Notes: generated by a model not told the origin, from the sequence alone. DNA of 64,000 bases from Simiduia sp. 21SJ11W-1 (GCF_024138675.1 NZ_CP090959.1:3894001-3958000), one strand, 5' to 3'. Counted from the stretch's first letter, positions 45,394 to 57,173 are shown. Made by a program: numbers and translations.

Positions 45394-46437
45394 TTAGGGA
45401 TTAACTACCTTGTCGTTAATGGCCAAGGGCTTCTCGGCGTCTAGCACTATGCCGAAGCTCATTTTCTCAAAGGTGCGGAATACCATTAACAGGCCAGCTC
45501 GCTCATCAGGCAGCTTCACAGGCTTGTTGGTTACCCGGTCGCGCACCACTTTGCCCGACTTCATAATGGCCAGAATATCGCCGGCCTGCAGAGAGTCGCG
45601 CATGCCGCGGTTGATAGCCACCACATTCATGCGGCCCACCTGGGTAACGCCGCCTTCAACGGTCATGATCACACCGTTGATTTCCTGCTCTGGCGCCTTG
45701 GGGTAGAAGGTGCTGGCTACCGAGCGATCTGCGCTTGGCAGCAGGCGATCTTCAATCAGAATTTCTTGGGTGGTGCGGGTTACGTCCATAGTGGCGATAT
45801 CGCCATCAATAGCCGCCACCCGTACCGCGCCGATATCCAGCGCCTGATAACCCAAAAACTCACCGGTTTCCGGATCTTTAAAGCTCTTGCCCTTGCGGTA
45901 GATGCCGTACACAGGCACGTTCGGGTCTATCTCGCCACGGGCATACAGGTGATCGCCGGCACCGGTGATCAGGCGGCCATCTTCGCCAGCCAGAACATAG
46001 GGGGCATCGTTGTATTCGTTGGGCATCACAATGCGCGAGCCGGTCAGGAAGCTGTTGATGGCATCCAGCGGGATCGCGGGAATTGCCGCAGCAACTGGCT
46101 GGTAGCGAATCTTGGGCGAGAGTTTTTCGGTGCCGGGCGACAAGCGCGTAGTGGGCTGGCCGCGCTCGATGTTCAGCCGGGGCTTGCCGTCCATGTAGAC
46201 GAGGCTGATGATATCGCCCGGGTAGATAAGGTGCGGGTTATCAATCTGGGGGTTAACCTGCCAGATTTCCGGCCACATCCACGGGTTTTCGAGGAACTTG
46301 CCGGAGATATCCCACAGGGTGTCGCCTTCGATTACGCGATAGCTGTCGGGCCTGTCACTGCGGATTTGTACATCTTCGCCAAACGCCGAGGCACACAGTA
46401 CCAATGACGCTGCCAAACCCAAAAATAGCTTTTTCAT
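45394..46437 (-). CDS. LysM-domain envelope protein
   Basis: A protein of 347 residues from ATG 46437 (an upstream TTG is too close to the ribosome binding site). It has a signal peptide (about 1-20) and one LysM domain (about 33-82; YRVIEGDTLWDISGKF) that binds peptidoglycan. The remainder is a conserved but uncharacterised part with alternating beta segments (GDHLYARGEIDPNVPVYGIY, then MTVEGGVTQVGRMNVVAIN). This is the standard LysM gene upstream of dprA in gammaproteobacteria. It diverges from def. Confidence 0.92.
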   Translation of the reverse strand: MKKLFLGLAASLVLCASAFGEDVQIRSDRPDSYRVIEGDTLWDISGKFLENPWMWPEIWQVNPQIDNPHLIYPGDIISLVYMDGKPRLNIERGQPTTRLSPGTEKLSPKIRYQPVAAAIPAIPLDAINSFLTGSRIVMPNEYNDAPYVLAGEDGRLITGAGDHLYARGEIDPNVPVYGIYRKGKSFKDPETGEFLGYQALDIGAVRVAAIDGDIATMDVTRTTQEILIEDRLLPSADRSVASTFYPKAPEQEINGVIMTVEGGVTQVGRMNVVAINRGMRDSLQAGDILAIMKSGKVVRDRVTNKPVKLPDERAGLLMVFRTFEKMSFGIVLDAEKPLAINDKVVNP

Positions 46438-46711
46438 AGAAACCAATCCTGTTTCTCGCGGCCTTTCGGGAAGAACTCGGCCCCGTAGAGAATTTAGACG
46501 TTATAATAGCGCAACCAAACCGGTCGCCCTGCGACTGTCATTCCGCCACTGTCTGGGAGACAATGTGCCACCGTTGAAACAAGACTACAACGGCTTTGCA
46601 TTTTGCCTCTGCCAACTACGCGCAGGGTGGTTTAATTTCGGCTTAAATGCTGTCTGATCATAATGTTAGCAGCGACTGTTGCCTTTTTACTAGAAGTTTG
46701 TCACACCGTTT

Positions 46712-47218
46712 ATGGCTAAACTCGATATATTGGAATTTCCCGATCCCCGCTTGCGCACTGTGGCCGAGCCCGTCACCGAGGTGACAGACGCCACCCGCCA
46801 GCTTGTGGATGACATGTTTGAAACCATGTATGCCTGCCCCGGCATCGGCCTGGCAGCAACCCAAGTGAACGTTCACCAACGGGTTGTGGTCATCGATATC
46901 AGCGAAGACCAGACCCAACCGCTGGTGTTCATCAACCCTGAAGTCGAAGTGCTTGACGCCGAGCTTGAGCAATACGACGAGGGCTGCCTGTCGGTGCCGG
47001 GGTTTTATGAAACCGTTGAGCGCCCCGCCCACATAGTGGTGCGCGCGCTGGATCGCGACGGCAAGCCCTTTGAGCTCAAGCCCGAAGGCCTGCTGGCCAT
47101 CTGCATTCAGCACGAGCTTGATCACCTTAACGGCAAGCTGTTTGTGGATCACATCTCCAACCTCAAGCGCGACCGCATTCGCAAAAAGTTGGAAAAACAG
47201 CACAGGCTGCAGGCCTAA
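46712..47218 (+). CDS. def: Peptide deformylase
   Basis: A protein of 168 residues with all three deformylase motifs: [17 protein letters not shown] and [12 protein letters not shown]. The cysteine and the two His of the HELDH sequence bind the catalytic metal. It removes the formyl group from nascent proteins. It is followed by fmt after 36 bases, an arrangement that pairs formylation with deformylation. Confidence 0.97.
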   Translation: MAKLDILEFPDPRLRTVAEPVTEVTDATRQLVDDMFETMYACPGIGLAATQVNVHQRVVVIDISEDQTQPLVFINPEVEVLDAELEQYDEGCLSVPGFYETVERPAHIVVRALDRDGKPFELKPEGLLAICIQHELDHLNGKLFVDHISNLKRDRIRKKLEKQHRLQA

Positions 47219-47254
47219 GGCCTGCACCTTCCACCGCCAGACAGAGAGCTCTGC

Positions 47255-48232
47255 ATGAGTGCCCTGCGCATTATTTTCGCCGGTACCCCGGATTTCGCGG
47301 CCGAACACCTGGCCGCACTGCTTGATTCGCCACACCAGGTGGTGGCTGTGTTTACGCAACCAGACCGCCCGGCCGGGCGCGGCAAAAAGCTGCAGGCAAG
47401 CCCCGTTAAAGAGAAGGCCTTGGCCCACGGCCTGCCGGTGCACCAGCCTGAGCGGCTGAAAGCCCCCGAAGATCAGGCCCTCATCGCCCAATACCAGGCC
47501 GATTTGATGGTGGTGGTGGCCTATGGGCTGCTACTGCCACAGGCGGTGCTGGATATGCCAAGGCTTGGCTGTATTAATGTGCATGCCTCGCTGTTGCCGC
47601 GCTGGCGCGGCGCGGCGCCCATTCAGCGCTGTATTGAGGCAGGTGATGCCGAAACGGGCATCACCATCATGCAAATGGATGCGGGCCTGGACACCGGCGA
47701 CATGCTTACCATTACCCCCTGCCCTGTGGCGGCCGATGAAACCGCCAGCAGCCTGCACGACAAGCTCATCACCCTCGGCAAACCCGCCTTGGTAGAAGCG
47801 GTGGATTTACTGGCCCGCAACCAGGCCACGGCCACCCCCCAGGATCACAACGCCGCCACCTACGCCCACAAATTAACGAAAGAAGAAGCCCGCATTAACT
47901 GGCAGCTGCCGGCACAGGTAATAGAGCAACAGGTGCGCGCCTTTAATCCCTTCCCGGTAAGCTTTACCACCCTGGGTGACGACCGCCTGCGCGTCTGGGC
48001 GGCCAGTGCAGTGGCGCAAGCAACAGATATAGCGCCGGGCACCATCGCAGCTCTAGTAGGCCAAGGGCCACAAACGGCCGTGCGGGTGGCCTGTGGGAGC
48101 GGCCAGCTGGATTTGCACAGCTTGCAATTGCCGGGTAAGAAAGCCATGGCGGTGGCCGACTTGTTGGCGGGCTATCGCGATCACTTCCAACCGGGCACCC
48201 AGCTTGGGCAAGCAGCCAGTGTCGAAAAATAG
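47255..48232 (+). CDS. fmt: Methionyl-tRNA formyltransferase
   Basis: A protein of 325 residues. The formyltransferase domain has [14 protein letters not shown] and [19 protein letters not shown] (folate and catalytic residues), and a C-terminal tRNA-binding domain follows (about 205-315). It formylates initiator Met-tRNA. The gene ends inside rsmB. Confidence 0.97.
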   Translation: MSALRIIFAGTPDFAAEHLAALLDSPHQVVAVFTQPDRPAGRGKKLQASPVKEKALAHGLPVHQPERLKAPEDQALIAQYQADLMVVVAYGLLLPQAVLDMPRLGCINVHASLLPRWRGAAPIQRCIEAGDAETGITIMQMDAGLDTGDMLTITPCPVAADETASSLHDKLITLGKPALVEAVDLLARNQATATPQDHNAATYAHKLTKEEARINWQLPAQVIEQQVRAFNPFPVSFTTLGDDRLRVWAASAVAQATDIAPGTIAALVGQGPQTAVRVACGSGQLDLHSLQLPGKKAMAVADLLAGYRDHFQPGTQLGQAASVEK

Positions 48233-49517
48233 CCGGGCGCTGGCCGCCCAAGCGCTGGCCGAGGTGCTGAACAATGGCCAATCGCTCGCCACGGTACTGC
48301 CCCGCACCCTCGCGCGCACGCCCGAGCGCGACCGCGGCCTAGTATCCGAGCTCTGCTATGGCGGTTGCCGTTGGTTTCACCGCTATAACCCGGTGATCCA
48401 GCAACTGCTGAGCAAGGCCTTCAAACCCAAAGACACAGACCTCTTGGCCCTGCTGCTGCTGGGGATTTACCAGCTAGAGCACATGCGCGTGCCCGATCAC
48501 GCGGCGCTTTCCAATACCGTTGAGGCTTGCAGGGCCTTGAAAAAGGATTGGGCCACTAAGCTAATTAACGGTGTTTTACGTAATTTTCAGCGCAATAAAA
48601 AGCAATTGCTGGCAGATGCCTACAAAATTCCGGGCGCAGAACAAAGCCACCCGCGCTGGATTCACAAAGCGCTCAGCCAGCACTGGGGCGATGCCTGGGC
48701 ATCTATCGAAGCCGCCAACAACGCCCACCCGCCCTTGGCGTTGCGCGTGGGCGCAGGCCTCAATCGCGCCGACTACCAGCAAACCCTCGCTGAGGCGGGC
48801 ATAAAGGCAGCCCCCGGCGCCCTGGCCCGGGCAAGCCTGGTGCTTGAATCGGCCCTGGATGTCACCCAATTGCCGGGCTTTGACAGCGCACAGATCAGCG
48901 TTCAAGACGAAGCCGCGCAGCTGGCCGGTGAATTACTGCCCGTGCCCGCAGGCGGGCGCGTGCTCGATAGTTGCTGCGCGCCGGGCGGCAAGACCCTGCA
49001 CCTGTTGCAGAATCACCCGGATATTTCGCTGGTGGCAGTGGATGCCGATGCCGGCCGCCTTACCCGGGTGCAAGAGAATCTCGACCGCGGCGGGCTGCAT
49101 GCCCAACTGATCACCGGCGATGCCAGCCAGCCCAGCCAATGGTGGGATGGCAATGCCTTCGATGCCATCTTGCTGGATGCCCCCTGCTCCGCCACGGGCG
49201 TTATCCGCCGCCACCCCGATATCAAGCTGCTGCGTAAACCTGCCGATATTGATAAGCTGGCGGCGCTTCAGGGCCAGATAGTTGCCGCACTTTGGCCACT
49301 GCTTGCGCCAGGCGGGCACCTTTTATACGCCACCTGCTCGGTAATGCCCCAGGAAAATACCCAGGTGATGGAGGCCTTTTTGGCCGCTCACCCGAAGGCG
49401 CGGGAAGTCCCCCTGCCCAGCAGTTGGGGCATCGCCCAGCCCGCCGGTCGGCAATTGCTGCCCGGGGCGCACAACAGCGATGGTTTCTACTATTGTCTGG
49501 TTCAGAAAACCGCTTGA
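48219..49517 (+). CDS. rsmB: 16S rRNA (cytosine-967-C5) methyltransferase
   Basis: A protein of 432 residues from the GTG at 48219, which overlaps the fmt stop by 14 bases; the frame runs further into fmt without a plausible start. The N-terminal NusB-like domain (about 1-140) is followed by the Rossmann methyltransferase with [13 protein letters not shown] (SAM site) and [17 protein letters not shown] (catalytic Cys). It makes m5C967 in 16S rRNA. Confidence 0.95.
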   Translation: MSKNSRALAAQALAEVLNNGQSLATVLPRTLARTPERDRGLVSELCYGGCRWFHRYNPVIQQLLSKAFKPKDTDLLALLLLGIYQLEHMRVPDHAALSNTVEACRALKKDWATKLINGVLRNFQRNKKQLLADAYKIPGAEQSHPRWIHKALSQHWGDAWASIEAANNAHPPLALRVGAGLNRADYQQTLAEAGIKAAPGALARASLVLESALDVTQLPGFDSAQISVQDEAAQLAGELLPVPAGGRVLDSCCAPGGKTLHLLQNHPDISLVAVDADAGRLTRVQENLDRGGLHAQLITGDASQPSQWWDGNAFDAILLDAPCSATGVIRRHPDIKLLRKPADIDKLAALQGQIVAALWPLLAPGGHLLYATCSVMPQENTQVMEAFLAAHPKAREVPLPSSWGIAQPAGRQLLPGAHNSDGFYYCLVQKTA

Positions 49518-49599
49518 CGCGGCACCTTTAAAAAAGGGTGAAGTGTTTGGCGAAAACGGGCACAGCTGTCGGCGAACGGCATAAGGACAAAGCTCGACC

Positions 49600-50985
49600 A
49601 TGAAAATTATTATTCTTGGCGCCGGACAAGTAGGCGGCACCCTGGCGGTTAACCTTGCCAGTGAATCCAACGACATCACCGTGGTCGACACCAACCCCGC
49701 CCTGCTCGATGACCTGCGCGATCGCATCGACATAGGCGTAGTTACCGGCAGCGCCAGCCACCCGGATGTACTCATCAACGCCGGCATTGAAGATGCCGAC
49801 ATGCTGGTGGCTGTAACCAGTAACGATGAAATCAACATGATCGCCTGCCAGGTGGCCCACAGCCTGTTTCGCACACCCACCAAAATTGCGCGGGTGCGCT
49901 CGCAAGCCTACCTTTCGCAAGGCAATTTATTCAGTAACGAAGTCATCCCCATCGATGTATTAATCAGCCCCGAGCGGCTGGTATCTGATTACATCTACCG
50001 GTTGATCGAACACCCGGGCGCCCTGCAGGTGCTCGACTTTGCCGAGGGCCGGGTGCAACTGGTCGCCGTGCGCGCCTACTATGGCGGGCCCTTGGTGGGC
50101 CAGGAGTTGCGCTACCTGCGCCAGCATATGCCATCGGTAGACACCCGCGTGGCCGCCATCTACCGGCGCGGCAAAGCCATCATGCCAGAGGGCTCAAGCG
50201 TTATTGAAGCCGACGATGAAGTGTTTTTCATTGCCGCCAAAGCCGATATTCGCGCGGTAATGAGCGAGCTCAGGCGGCTTGAGAGTTCCTACAAACGCAT
50301 CATTATTGCCGGCGGCGGCAACATCGGCTCGCGCCTGGCCGAGCAGTTGGAAAAGCGCTACTCGGTAAAAATCATCGAGTTTAATGAAGCGCGCTGTAAC
50401 AGTTTGTCGGAAGAGCTGGAAGACACCATAGTGCTATTGGGCAGCGCATCTGACCAGGATTTGTTGCTCGAAGAAAACATTGAAGACACAGACGTATTTT
50501 TAGCGCTCACCAACGATGACGAAGCCAACATCATGTCGTCTATGTTGGCCAAGCGGCTCGGAGCGCGCAAAGTGATGACACTCATCAATAACGCCGCCTA
50601 CGTAGACTTGGTGCAAGGCGGCGAAATCGACATCGCCATCAGCCCGCAAACAACCACCATTGGCAGCCTGCTTACCCATGTGCGCCGCGGCGACATGGTA
50701 AACGTGCACTCGCTCAGGCGCGGTGCGGCAGAAGCCATTGAAGTGATTGCCCACGGCGACAGCAAAACCTCACGGGTGGTGGGCCGCGCCATTGAAGACA
50801 TAGACCTGCCAGAGGGCGCAAGCATCGGCGCCATTGTGCGCGAGCACGACACCGGCAGTGAGGTGATCATCGCTCACGACGACGTGGTAGTAAAAACCGG
50901 CGATCACGTAATTGTGTTTTTGGTCAATAAAAAATACACCAAAGATGTCGAGCGATTATTCCAGGTGGGCTTTTCCTTTTTCTAG
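49600..50985 (+). CDS. trkA: Trk potassium uptake regulator TrkA
   Basis: A protein of 461 residues, two tandem RCK units. Both have NAD-binding GxGxxG loops: [13 protein letters not shown] at the start and [13 protein letters not shown] near residue 235, each followed by a C-terminal TrkA_C domain. It gates TrkH in response to nucleotides. The next gene is trkH. Confidence 0.97.
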   Translation: MKIIILGAGQVGGTLAVNLASESNDITVVDTNPALLDDLRDRIDIGVVTGSASHPDVLINAGIEDADMLVAVTSNDEINMIACQVAHSLFRTPTKIARVRSQAYLSQGNLFSNEVIPIDVLISPERLVSDYIYRLIEHPGALQVLDFAEGRVQLVAVRAYYGGPLVGQELRYLRQHMPSVDTRVAAIYRRGKAIMPEGSSVIEADDEVFFIAAKADIRAVMSELRRLESSYKRIIIAGGGNIGSRLAEQLEKRYSVKIIEFNEARCNSLSEELEDTIVLLGSASDQDLLLEENIEDTDVFLALTNDDEANIMSSMLAKRLGARKVMTLINNAAYVDLVQGGEIDIAISPQTTTIGSLLTHVRRGDMVNVHSLRRGAAEAIEVIAHGDSKTSRVVGRAIEDIDLPEGASIGAIVREHDTGSEVIIAHDDVVVKTGDHVIVFLVNKKYTKDVERLFQVGFSFF

Positions 50986-51029
50986 CCCGGAAGTCTTTCA
51001 GGGCGCGAACATTTTTCACAGGCACAGCT

Positions 51030-52478
51030 ATGCATTTTTCGGTTATTTTCAGGGTGCTGGGCGTTTTGCTGATGATTTTCAGCCTTACCCTGCTGCCGCC
51101 GTTCGCGCTCTCGCTGTGGCTTAACGACGATCACCACCACGCCTTTTTGATCGCCTTTGCCATTACCTTTGTTACAGGCCTTGGCATTTGGTTACCCGTG
51201 CATCGCGCGCGCCACGATCTACAAACCCGCGATGGTTTTTTAATTACCGCGCTGTTTTGGTCGGTACTTGGGCTGTTTGGTTCGCTGCCGTTTTACATCA
51301 GTGCAGAACTTGATGCGAGCTTTACCGACTCGCTGTTTGAATCAATTTCCGGGCTTACCACCACCGGGGCCACAGTGTTCACCGGGCTCGATTTTTTACC
51401 CAAGTCTATTTTGTATTACCGCCAGCAACTTCAGTGGTTGGGCGGCATTGGTATTATTGTCATTGCGGTGGCCATTTTGCCCATGCTCGGTATCGGCGGC
51501 ATGCAGCTCTACCGCGCCGAAACCCCGGGGCCTGTGAAAGACAGCAAGCTCACCCCGCGCATAACAGAAACCGCAAAGGCGCTGTTTTTTATGTATGTGG
51601 CGTTGACGCTTTTGTGCGCCGGTGCCTATTGGTTGGGCGGCATGTCGGGCTTCGATGCCATTTGCCACGCGTTTTCCACCGTCGCCATTGGCGGCTTTTC
51701 TACCCATGATGCCAGCATCGGCTTTTTCAACAGCCCCACCATCATGGCCATTTGCACCTTCTTTATGTTTTTCTCGGGTATTAATTTTGCGCTGCACTTT
51801 TTTACCTGGCGCGAGCACAGTTTGCGGCATTATTTCAAAGACCCGGAATGCCGTTTTTACAGCGCCTGGATTTTGGTGGGCGCACTTATCACTATCGCCT
51901 ACCTGTACGGCACTGGCACCTACTCGCTGTTCGACAGCTTAATGCACGGCAGTTTTGAGTTTGTTTCAGTGCTTACCACCACCGGTTTCGGCACTGCCGA
52001 TTTCAGCGCCTGGCCCACGTTTTTGCCCTTCATGTTGTTTTTGTTTGCCTTCATGGGCGGCTGCGGTGGGTCAACCGCCGGCGGTATGAAAGTGATGCGG
52101 GTAATGCTGATTTGCAAACAGGGCTATCGCGAAATCAAGCGGTTGATTCACCCGAGTGCGATTATTCCCATCAAGGTGGGCAAGAAGTCGGTGCCTGATC
52201 GTGTAGTAGAAGCTGTGTGGGGATTTTTTGCGGTGTACATCATCAGCTTTATGGTGATGTTTTTATTGCTGCTGGCCACGGGGCTGGATTTCGTAACAAG
52301 CTTTTCCGCTGTAGGCGCAAGCATTAACAACCTGGGCCCGGGCATGGGCGATGTAGCGGCCCACTACGGCAATATTAACGACCCGGCAAAATGGATTTTG
52401 TGCTTTGCCATGCTCCTGGGCCGGCTGGAAGTATTTACCCTGCTTGTGTTATTTACACCCATGTTCTGGCGCCGCTAA
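51030..52478 (+). CDS. trkH: Trk potassium transporter membrane subunit TrkH
   Basis: A protein of 482 residues with ten or more membrane helices and four filter-like loops, for instance SGLTTTGATVF, FSTVAIGGFST, VLTTTGFGTADF and SAVGASINNLGPGMG. The late cytoplasmic GGCGGSTAGGMK region is typical of TrkH/TrkG. It works with TrkA, encoded directly upstream. The stop is followed by a terminator. Confidence 0.97.
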   Translation: MHFSVIFRVLGVLLMIFSLTLLPPFALSLWLNDDHHHAFLIAFAITFVTGLGIWLPVHRARHDLQTRDGFLITALFWSVLGLFGSLPFYISAELDASFTDSLFESISGLTTTGATVFTGLDFLPKSILYYRQQLQWLGGIGIIVIAVAILPMLGIGGMQLYRAETPGPVKDSKLTPRITETAKALFFMYVALTLLCAGAYWLGGMSGFDAICHAFSTVAIGGFSTHDASIGFFNSPTIMAICTFFMFFSGINFALHFFTWREHSLRHYFKDPECRFYSAWILVGALITIAYLYGTGTYSLFDSLMHGSFEFVSVLTTTGFGTADFSAWPTFLPFMLFLFAFMGGCGGSTAGGMKVMRVMLICKQGYREIKRLIHPSAIIPIKVGKKSVPDRVVEAVWGFFAVYIISFMVMFLLLLATGLDFVTSFSAVGASINNLGPGMGDVAAHYGNINDPAKWILCFAMLLGRLEVFTLLVLFTPMFWRR

Positions 52479-52479
52479 T

Positions 52480-52506
52480 AGCGCAGTTTTTTATTTGCGC
52501 TTTTTA
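52480..52506 (+). terminator. Rho-independent terminator of trkH
   Basis: AGCGCA (52480-52485) pairs with TGCGCT (52496-52501) around a T-rich loop, then TTTTTA follows. It begins 2 bases past the trkH stop and overlaps the last codons of the convergent acyltransferase gene. Confidence 0.75.
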
Positions 52507-53420
52507 TAGTCGTAACGGCGCGGCTCGCCAGGCTTAACTCTGCGAAAGCGCTTGTATTCCCACTGGTATTGCGCCGGCGCCTTGGCCACCAATTGCTCAA
52601 CACTTTTGTTCAAACCCGCAAGCGATGTTTGCGCGTCTTTGCTGTAGATATCTGCGTGGGGTTCATCCAACACCAGCTCAAAGGCGCTACCTTTGCGCAA
52701 ACAGGCGCCGCTCAACACCTTGCAGCCGGTGCGTTGAATGAGGTTGTGGATGAGCGTCATGGTCATGGCCTGCACGCCAAAAAAAGGCGCAAAATCACCG
52801 CCGCTGTCGCGCTCGGGCACTTGATCTGGCAACACGCCCGTAAGGCCCCCCTGCTTTAACCATTTGAACAGGCCCATCACGCCCTTGCGGTTGGTGGGCA
52901 GCACCTGGGTGCCATCCACCTGGCGGTAATGCAATATCAGTTGATCAAAGGCCGGCGACTGGCCGGGCTGGTAGAGCACTTTGAGGTTATCAACTTGCTG
53001 CAAATAGCGGCCCAGTAACTCCCAGTTGCCGTGATGGGGCGCCAGGATCACTACCCCATTGCCCTCGCTTAGTGCGGCCTGCAAACGCGCCTCGGTTTCG
53101 GGGGCAACATTAAGCAAGGGTTTCAACCTGGGCCAGGGCCAGGTCCAAACTTTGGCTGATTCAAACAAAAGGTAGGCAGTGTGATGCAAACTCTCGTGGG
53201 TGAGCAGAGCCTGTTCACCCACGCTTAGGTGGGGGTAACAAAGGGCGATATTCTCGGCCGTTACCCGGGCACTGCGTGCACCCACAAACCTCAGCGTGCG
53301 CGCAATGGCGCCCGCCATTGCCCAACTCACGGGCCGCGGCAGGCTTGCCGCTACACACAGGGCGCCGTGTATGAGCCGGCTTTTCAGCGGCAATTTGGTA
53401 TGGGTTTTGGGCATTGACAT
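52491..53420 (-). CDS. LpxL/HtrB-type lipid A acyltransferase
   Basis: A protein of 309 residues from the ATG at 53420 (MSMPKTHTK; a second ATG at 53414 is also possible). The frame extends far upstream over the glyQ promoter, without plausible coding. It has the acyltransferase motif HHGNWELLG (HxxxxE), then GVMGLFKWLKQ and the ARRV-type PDQVPERDSGG. LpxL-type enzymes add a secondary acyl chain to lipid A in the inner membrane. A related gene sits at this place in Pseudomonas. Which acyl chain is added is not known. Confidence 0.9.
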   Translation of the reverse strand: MSMPKTHTKLPLKSRLIHGALCVAASLPRPVSWAMAGAIARTLRFVGARSARVTAENIALCYPHLSVGEQALLTHESLHHTAYLLFESAKVWTWPWPRLKPLLNVAPETEARLQAALSEGNGVVILAPHHGNWELLGRYLQQVDNLKVLYQPGQSPAFDQLILHYRQVDGTQVLPTNRKGVMGLFKWLKQGGLTGVLPDQVPERDSGGDFAPFFGVQAMTMTLIHNLIQRTGCKVLSGACLRKGSAFELVLDEPHADIYSKDAQTSLAGLNKSVEQLVAKAPAQYQWEYKRFRRVKPGEPRRYDYKKRK

Positions 53421-53493
53421 GAACAGCTGGCCGGAATTTGTGTACAAGGGCGCGAGATTACCCGAAAAACGCCGCCGCGGCCAAAGTCTGCAC

Positions 53494-53522
53494 TTACTTA
53501 GGCACTCCCGCCCCGTTATAAT
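53494..53522 (+). promoter_or_regulatory. Candidate sigma-70 promoter of glyQS
   Basis: TTACTT (53494-53499) and a perfect TATAAT (53517-53522) are spaced by 17 bases, 43 bases upstream of the glyQ start. Confidence 0.6.
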
Positions 53523-53564
53523 TCGCCCCTTTCCCAATTCCGACCGAGATTGCCCGGAGGCAAA

Positions 53565-54527
53565 GTGTCTAATTCCAAGGCGGGTGCCACGCCCGATGTG
53601 AGCACCTTTCAGGGCCTGATTCTGGCCCTGCAACAGTATTGGGCCGAACAAGGCTGTGTGATTCTTCAACCGCTGGATATGGAAGTGGGCGCCGGTACCT
53701 TTCACCCCGCCACATTCCTGCGTGCCATCGGCCCGGAAACCTGGAACAGCGCCTACGTACAGCCTTGCCGCCGCCCCACAGATGGCCGCTACGGTGAAAA
53801 CCCCAACCGCCTGCAGCACTATTACCAGTTTCAGGTAGTGATGAAGCCCTCGCCCGACAACATCCAGGAATTGTACCTGGGCTCGTTAAAGCACCTGGGC
53901 CTGGATACCAACATACACGATATCCGCTTTGTAGAAGACAACTGGGAATCCCCCACCTTGGGTGCCTGGGGCTTGGGCTGGGAAGTGTGGCTCAACGGTA
54001 TGGAAGTCACCCAGTTTACCTACTTCCAACAAGTGGGCGGCCTTGAGTGCTACCCGGTTACCGGTGAGATTACCTACGGCATAGAGCGCATTGCCATGTA
54101 CCTGCAGGGCGTAGATTCCATTTACGACCTGGTGTGGACCGTGGGCCCGGACGGTAAGAAAGTCACCTATGGCGACGTGTTTCACCAAAATGAAGTGGAG
54201 ATGTCGCACTTTAACTTCGAGCAGGCCAACGTCGAATTTTTGTTTTCAAGCTTTGATACCTACGAGGCCGAAAGCCAGCGCCTGATTGAGCAGGGCCTGC
54301 CACTGCCCGCCTATGAAATGGTGATGAAAGCCTCCCACGCGTTTAACCTGCTGGATGCTCGCCACGCCATTTCCGTAACCGAACGCCAGCGGTTTATTTT
54401 ACGGGTGCGCACCTTGGCGCGCGCCGTTGCACAAGCCTACTTTGATGCACGCATGGCACTCGGCTTCCCGCTCGCCGAACCGGCACTGCGCGATGAAGTA
54501 CTCGCCGCAAAGGGAGATGCAAAATGA
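53565..54527 (+). CDS. glyQ: Glycyl-tRNA synthetase alpha subunit
   Basis: A protein of 320 residues from the GTG at 53565, which has GGAGG 4 bases upstream; an in-frame TTG at 53550 lacks one. Class II catalytic motifs are in [32 protein letters not shown] and [17 protein letters not shown]. It forms an alpha2-beta2 enzyme with GlyS, whose gene overlaps by 4 bases (ATGA). Confidence 0.97.
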   Translation: MSNSKAGATPDVSTFQGLILALQQYWAEQGCVILQPLDMEVGAGTFHPATFLRAIGPETWNSAYVQPCRRPTDGRYGENPNRLQHYYQFQVVMKPSPDNIQELYLGSLKHLGLDTNIHDIRFVEDNWESPTLGAWGLGWEVWLNGMEVTQFTYFQQVGGLECYPVTGEITYGIERIAMYLQGVDSIYDLVWTVGPDGKKVTYGDVFHQNEVEMSHFNFEQANVEFLFSSFDTYEAESQRLIEQGLPLPAYEMVMKASHAFNLLDARHAISVTERQRFILRVRTLARAVAQAYFDARMALGFPLAEPALRDEVLAAKGDAK

Positions 54528-56602
54528 GCCAGAATACGTTTCTAGTGGAAGTGGGCACCGAAGAGCTGCCACCCAAAGCCCTTAAAACACTTTCAAATGC
54601 CTTTACCCAAAGCATTGTGGCCAGCCTGCAAGCGCAGGGGCTAACCATGGGCGAAGTAAAAAGCTTTGCCGCGCCCCGAAGGCTTGCCGTGACCATTGCC
54701 GGGCTGCCCACCAACACGCCGGTCAGCGATGTTGAAATGTTTGGCCCGCCTGCGCACATCGCCTTTGATAAAGACGGCAAGCCCACCAAAGCCGCGCAAG
54801 CTTTTGCGCAAAAGAACGGTGTGCCACTGGACGCCCTGCAAACCAAGAGCGACGGCAAAATAGACAAGCTTTACGTAAACCTGAAACAAGGTGGCGAATC
54901 TGTAAGTGCACTATTGCCCGCAATGGTTGAAAAGGCACTGGGGGATTTGCCAATCCCCAAGCGCATGCGCTGGGGCGCCAAGCGCGTTGAATTTGTTCGC
55001 CCTGTGCATTGGCTGGTGATGTTGCTAGACGATGCAATAGTGGAAGGTGAAGTGATGGGTTTGAAGGCCGGGCGCGAAAGCCGCGGCCACCGCTTCCATC
55101 ACAATCAGGCCGTGCGCATTGCCCACGCAACTGAATATGCAAGCGCGCTAAAAGCCGCCTATGTGCTGGCAGATTTCGATGCCCGCCAGCAAACCATCGC
55201 TCAGCAGGTAAACGCCTGTGCGGCCACCTTGAATGGCGTTGCACAAATGGAGGCCGACCTGCTGGATGAAGTAACAGCGCTCGTTGAATGGCCGGTTGCA
55301 TTGGCCGGTAATTTTGAAGCGCGCTTTTTGGAGGTACCCGCCGAGGCGTTGATCTCTTCCATGGGCGAGCACCAAAAGTACTTCCATGTGCTGGATCACC
55401 AAGGCGCGTTAATGCCCCATTTCATTACCGTGGCTAACCTCGAATCCAAAGACCCCGCGCAGGTTATCGACGGCAACGAGCGGGTCATTCGCCCACGCCT
55501 TGCCGACGCCGCCTTCTTTTTTGAAACCGATAAGAAAACCACCTTGGCCGCACAACGCGAGCGGCTGAAATCCATTGTGTTTCAAGCCAAGCTCGGCACC
55601 CTTTATGAAAAAACCGAGCGGGTGAGCAAGCTTGCAGGCATCATCGCCGGGCACCTGAACAGCGATACCCAAAAGGCCGAACGCGCGGGCTTGTTGTGCA
55701 AAAGTGATTTAGTAACCAACATGGTGGGCGAGTTCGACACCATGCAAGGTATCGCCGGTTACTACTACGCCTTGAACGACGGTGAAGACGCTGAAGTTGC
55801 AAGCGCGCTGAACGAACAATACATGCCGCGCTTTGCCGGCGACGCACTGCCTGAAACCCCAACCGGTGTGCAACTGGCATTGGCAGACAGGCTGGATACG
55901 CTGGTAGGCATTTTCGGCATCGGCCAACACCCCACAGGCTCCAAAGACCCTTTTGCACTGCGCCGTGCAAGCCTGGGCGTATTGCGCCTGCTGGTTGAAA
56001 AGCAATTGCCGCTCGATTTGCGCGCACTGCTGGAAGCCGCCATTGCCCAGCACCCGTCATTACCCGAGGCCCAGGGCCTTGCCGATACCGTGCTGCAATA
56101 TATGCTGGAAAGATTGCGCGCCTGGTATGAAGACGCAAACATCGCGCCGGAAATTTTTATGGCGGTGAGTGCGAAGCAATTAAGTCATCCGCTCGATATC
56201 GATAATCGCGTGAAAGCCGTGCAAGCTTTTGCGGCGCTGCCCGCAGCCGACGCCCTTGCCGCTGCCAATAAGCGCGTGGCCAATATTCTGGCCAAGCTTG
56301 ATGAACAGCCAGCAGCAAGTGTTAACAGCGCGCTCTTAACAGAGGCCGCCGAGCAACAGCTTGCGCGCGCCATTAGTGAGCAACAAGCCGCCACTGCGCC
56401 GCTCTTTGCCAACAGCGAATACACTAAAGCGCTCACCCAACTCGCAAGCCTGCAGGCCACCGTTGATACCTTCTTTGATGAAGTGATGGTGATGGCCGAT
56501 GATCAACAGGTGAGAAATAATCGCCTGGCTTTGCTCGTGCAATTGCGCGCCTTGTTTTTGGAAGTGGCCGATATCTCGCTGCTTGCGCGCACTAAGGGCT
56601 AA
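54524..56602 (+). CDS. glyS: Glycyl-tRNA synthetase beta subunit
   Basis: A protein of 692 residues that binds tRNA and pairs with GlyQ. Conserved [13 protein letters not shown] at the start, [11 protein letters not shown] and HQKYFHV motifs, and a C-terminal anticodon-binding helical domain (about 580-690) are visible. Its start overlaps the glyQ stop (ATGA), so translation is coupled. Confidence 0.97.
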   Translation: MSQNTFLVEVGTEELPPKALKTLSNAFTQSIVASLQAQGLTMGEVKSFAAPRRLAVTIAGLPTNTPVSDVEMFGPPAHIAFDKDGKPTKAAQAFAQKNGVPLDALQTKSDGKIDKLYVNLKQGGESVSALLPAMVEKALGDLPIPKRMRWGAKRVEFVRPVHWLVMLLDDAIVEGEVMGLKAGRESRGHRFHHNQAVRIAHATEYASALKAAYVLADFDARQQTIAQQVNACAATLNGVAQMEADLLDEVTALVEWPVALAGNFEARFLEVPAEALISSMGEHQKYFHVLDHQGALMPHFITVANLESKDPAQVIDGNERVIRPRLADAAFFFETDKKTTLAAQRERLKSIVFQAKLGTLYEKTERVSKLAGIIAGHLNSDTQKAERAGLLCKSDLVTNMVGEFDTMQGIAGYYYALNDGEDAEVASALNEQYMPRFAGDALPETPTGVQLALADRLDTLVGIFGIGQHPTGSKDPFALRRASLGVLRLLVEKQLPLDLRALLEAAIAQHPSLPEAQGLADTVLQYMLERLRAWYEDANIAPEIFMAVSAKQLSHPLDIDNRVKAVQAFAALPAADALAAANKRVANILAKLDEQPAASVNSALLTEAAEQQLARAISEQQAATAPLFANSEYTKALTQLASLQATVDTFFDEVMVMADDQQVRNNRLALLVQLRALFLEVADISLLARTKG

Positions 56603-56604
56603 CC

Positions 56605-57171
56605 ATGACAGATACGGGTTTGAAGCTCGTGATCCTTGATCGCGATGGCGTAATCAACCAAGACTCGGATGCCTTTGTAAAAAGCGCAGAACAATGGCAG
56701 CCCCTGCCCGGCAGTATTGAAGCTATTGCGGAACTCAGCCGCGCGGGCTTTACCATAGTGGTGGCCACTAACCAATCGGGCCTGGCACGGGGCCTGTTTG
56801 ATTTGGACGACCTGGAAGCCATGCACGCAAAAATGGCGCAGCTTGTGGAAACCCAGGGCGGCTCGGTGGCCGCGGTATTTTACTGTCCCCACGGGCCGGA
56901 CGATGCCTGCAATTGCCGCAAGCCAAAGGCCGGGCTGATTGATGCCATTGAAGCAGAGTTCGATACCAGCGCCCAGGGCGTGCCGCTGGTGGGCGACAGC
57001 CTGCGGGATTTGCAGGCGGGTATCAGCAAGGGCTGCAGCCCTGTGTTGGTACTCACCGGTAAGGGTTTGAAAACCCAACAGGCGCTGAAAGACCACCCCG
57101 AGCTTGCCCATACCGCTGTATTTGATTCGCTGCAGGATGCAGTGCCCCATATCAAAGCCATATACGGATAA
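56605..57171 (+). CDS. gmhB: D-glycero-D-manno-heptose-1,7-bisphosphate 7-phosphatase
   Basis: A protein of 188 residues, HAD superfamily. The nucleophile motif is LDRDGVINQD, followed by VVATNQSGLARG, a zinc cluster CPHGPDDACNCRKPKAG, and VGDSLRDLQAG. It removes the 7-phosphate in the heptose pathway for LPS. It follows glyS by 2 bases. Confidence 0.95.
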   Translation: MTDTGLKLVILDRDGVINQDSDAFVKSAEQWQPLPGSIEAIAELSRAGFTIVVATNQSGLARGLFDLDDLEAMHAKMAQLVETQGGSVAAVFYCPHGPDDACNCRKPKAGLIDAIEAEFDTSAQGVPLVGDSLRDLQAGISKGCSPVLVLTGKGLKTQQALKDHPELAHTAVFDSLQDAVPHIKAIYG

Positions 57172-57173
57172 AT

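Noticed and set aside
46658-47491. Minus-strand open frame of 277 codons opposite def and fmt
   Set aside because: The def and fmt motifs are complete on the plus strand, and this frame has no coherent protein.
53421-53819. Upstream extension of the LpxL-type gene
   Set aside because: It would run across the glyQ promoter and start. The conserved protein begins at 53420 or 53414.
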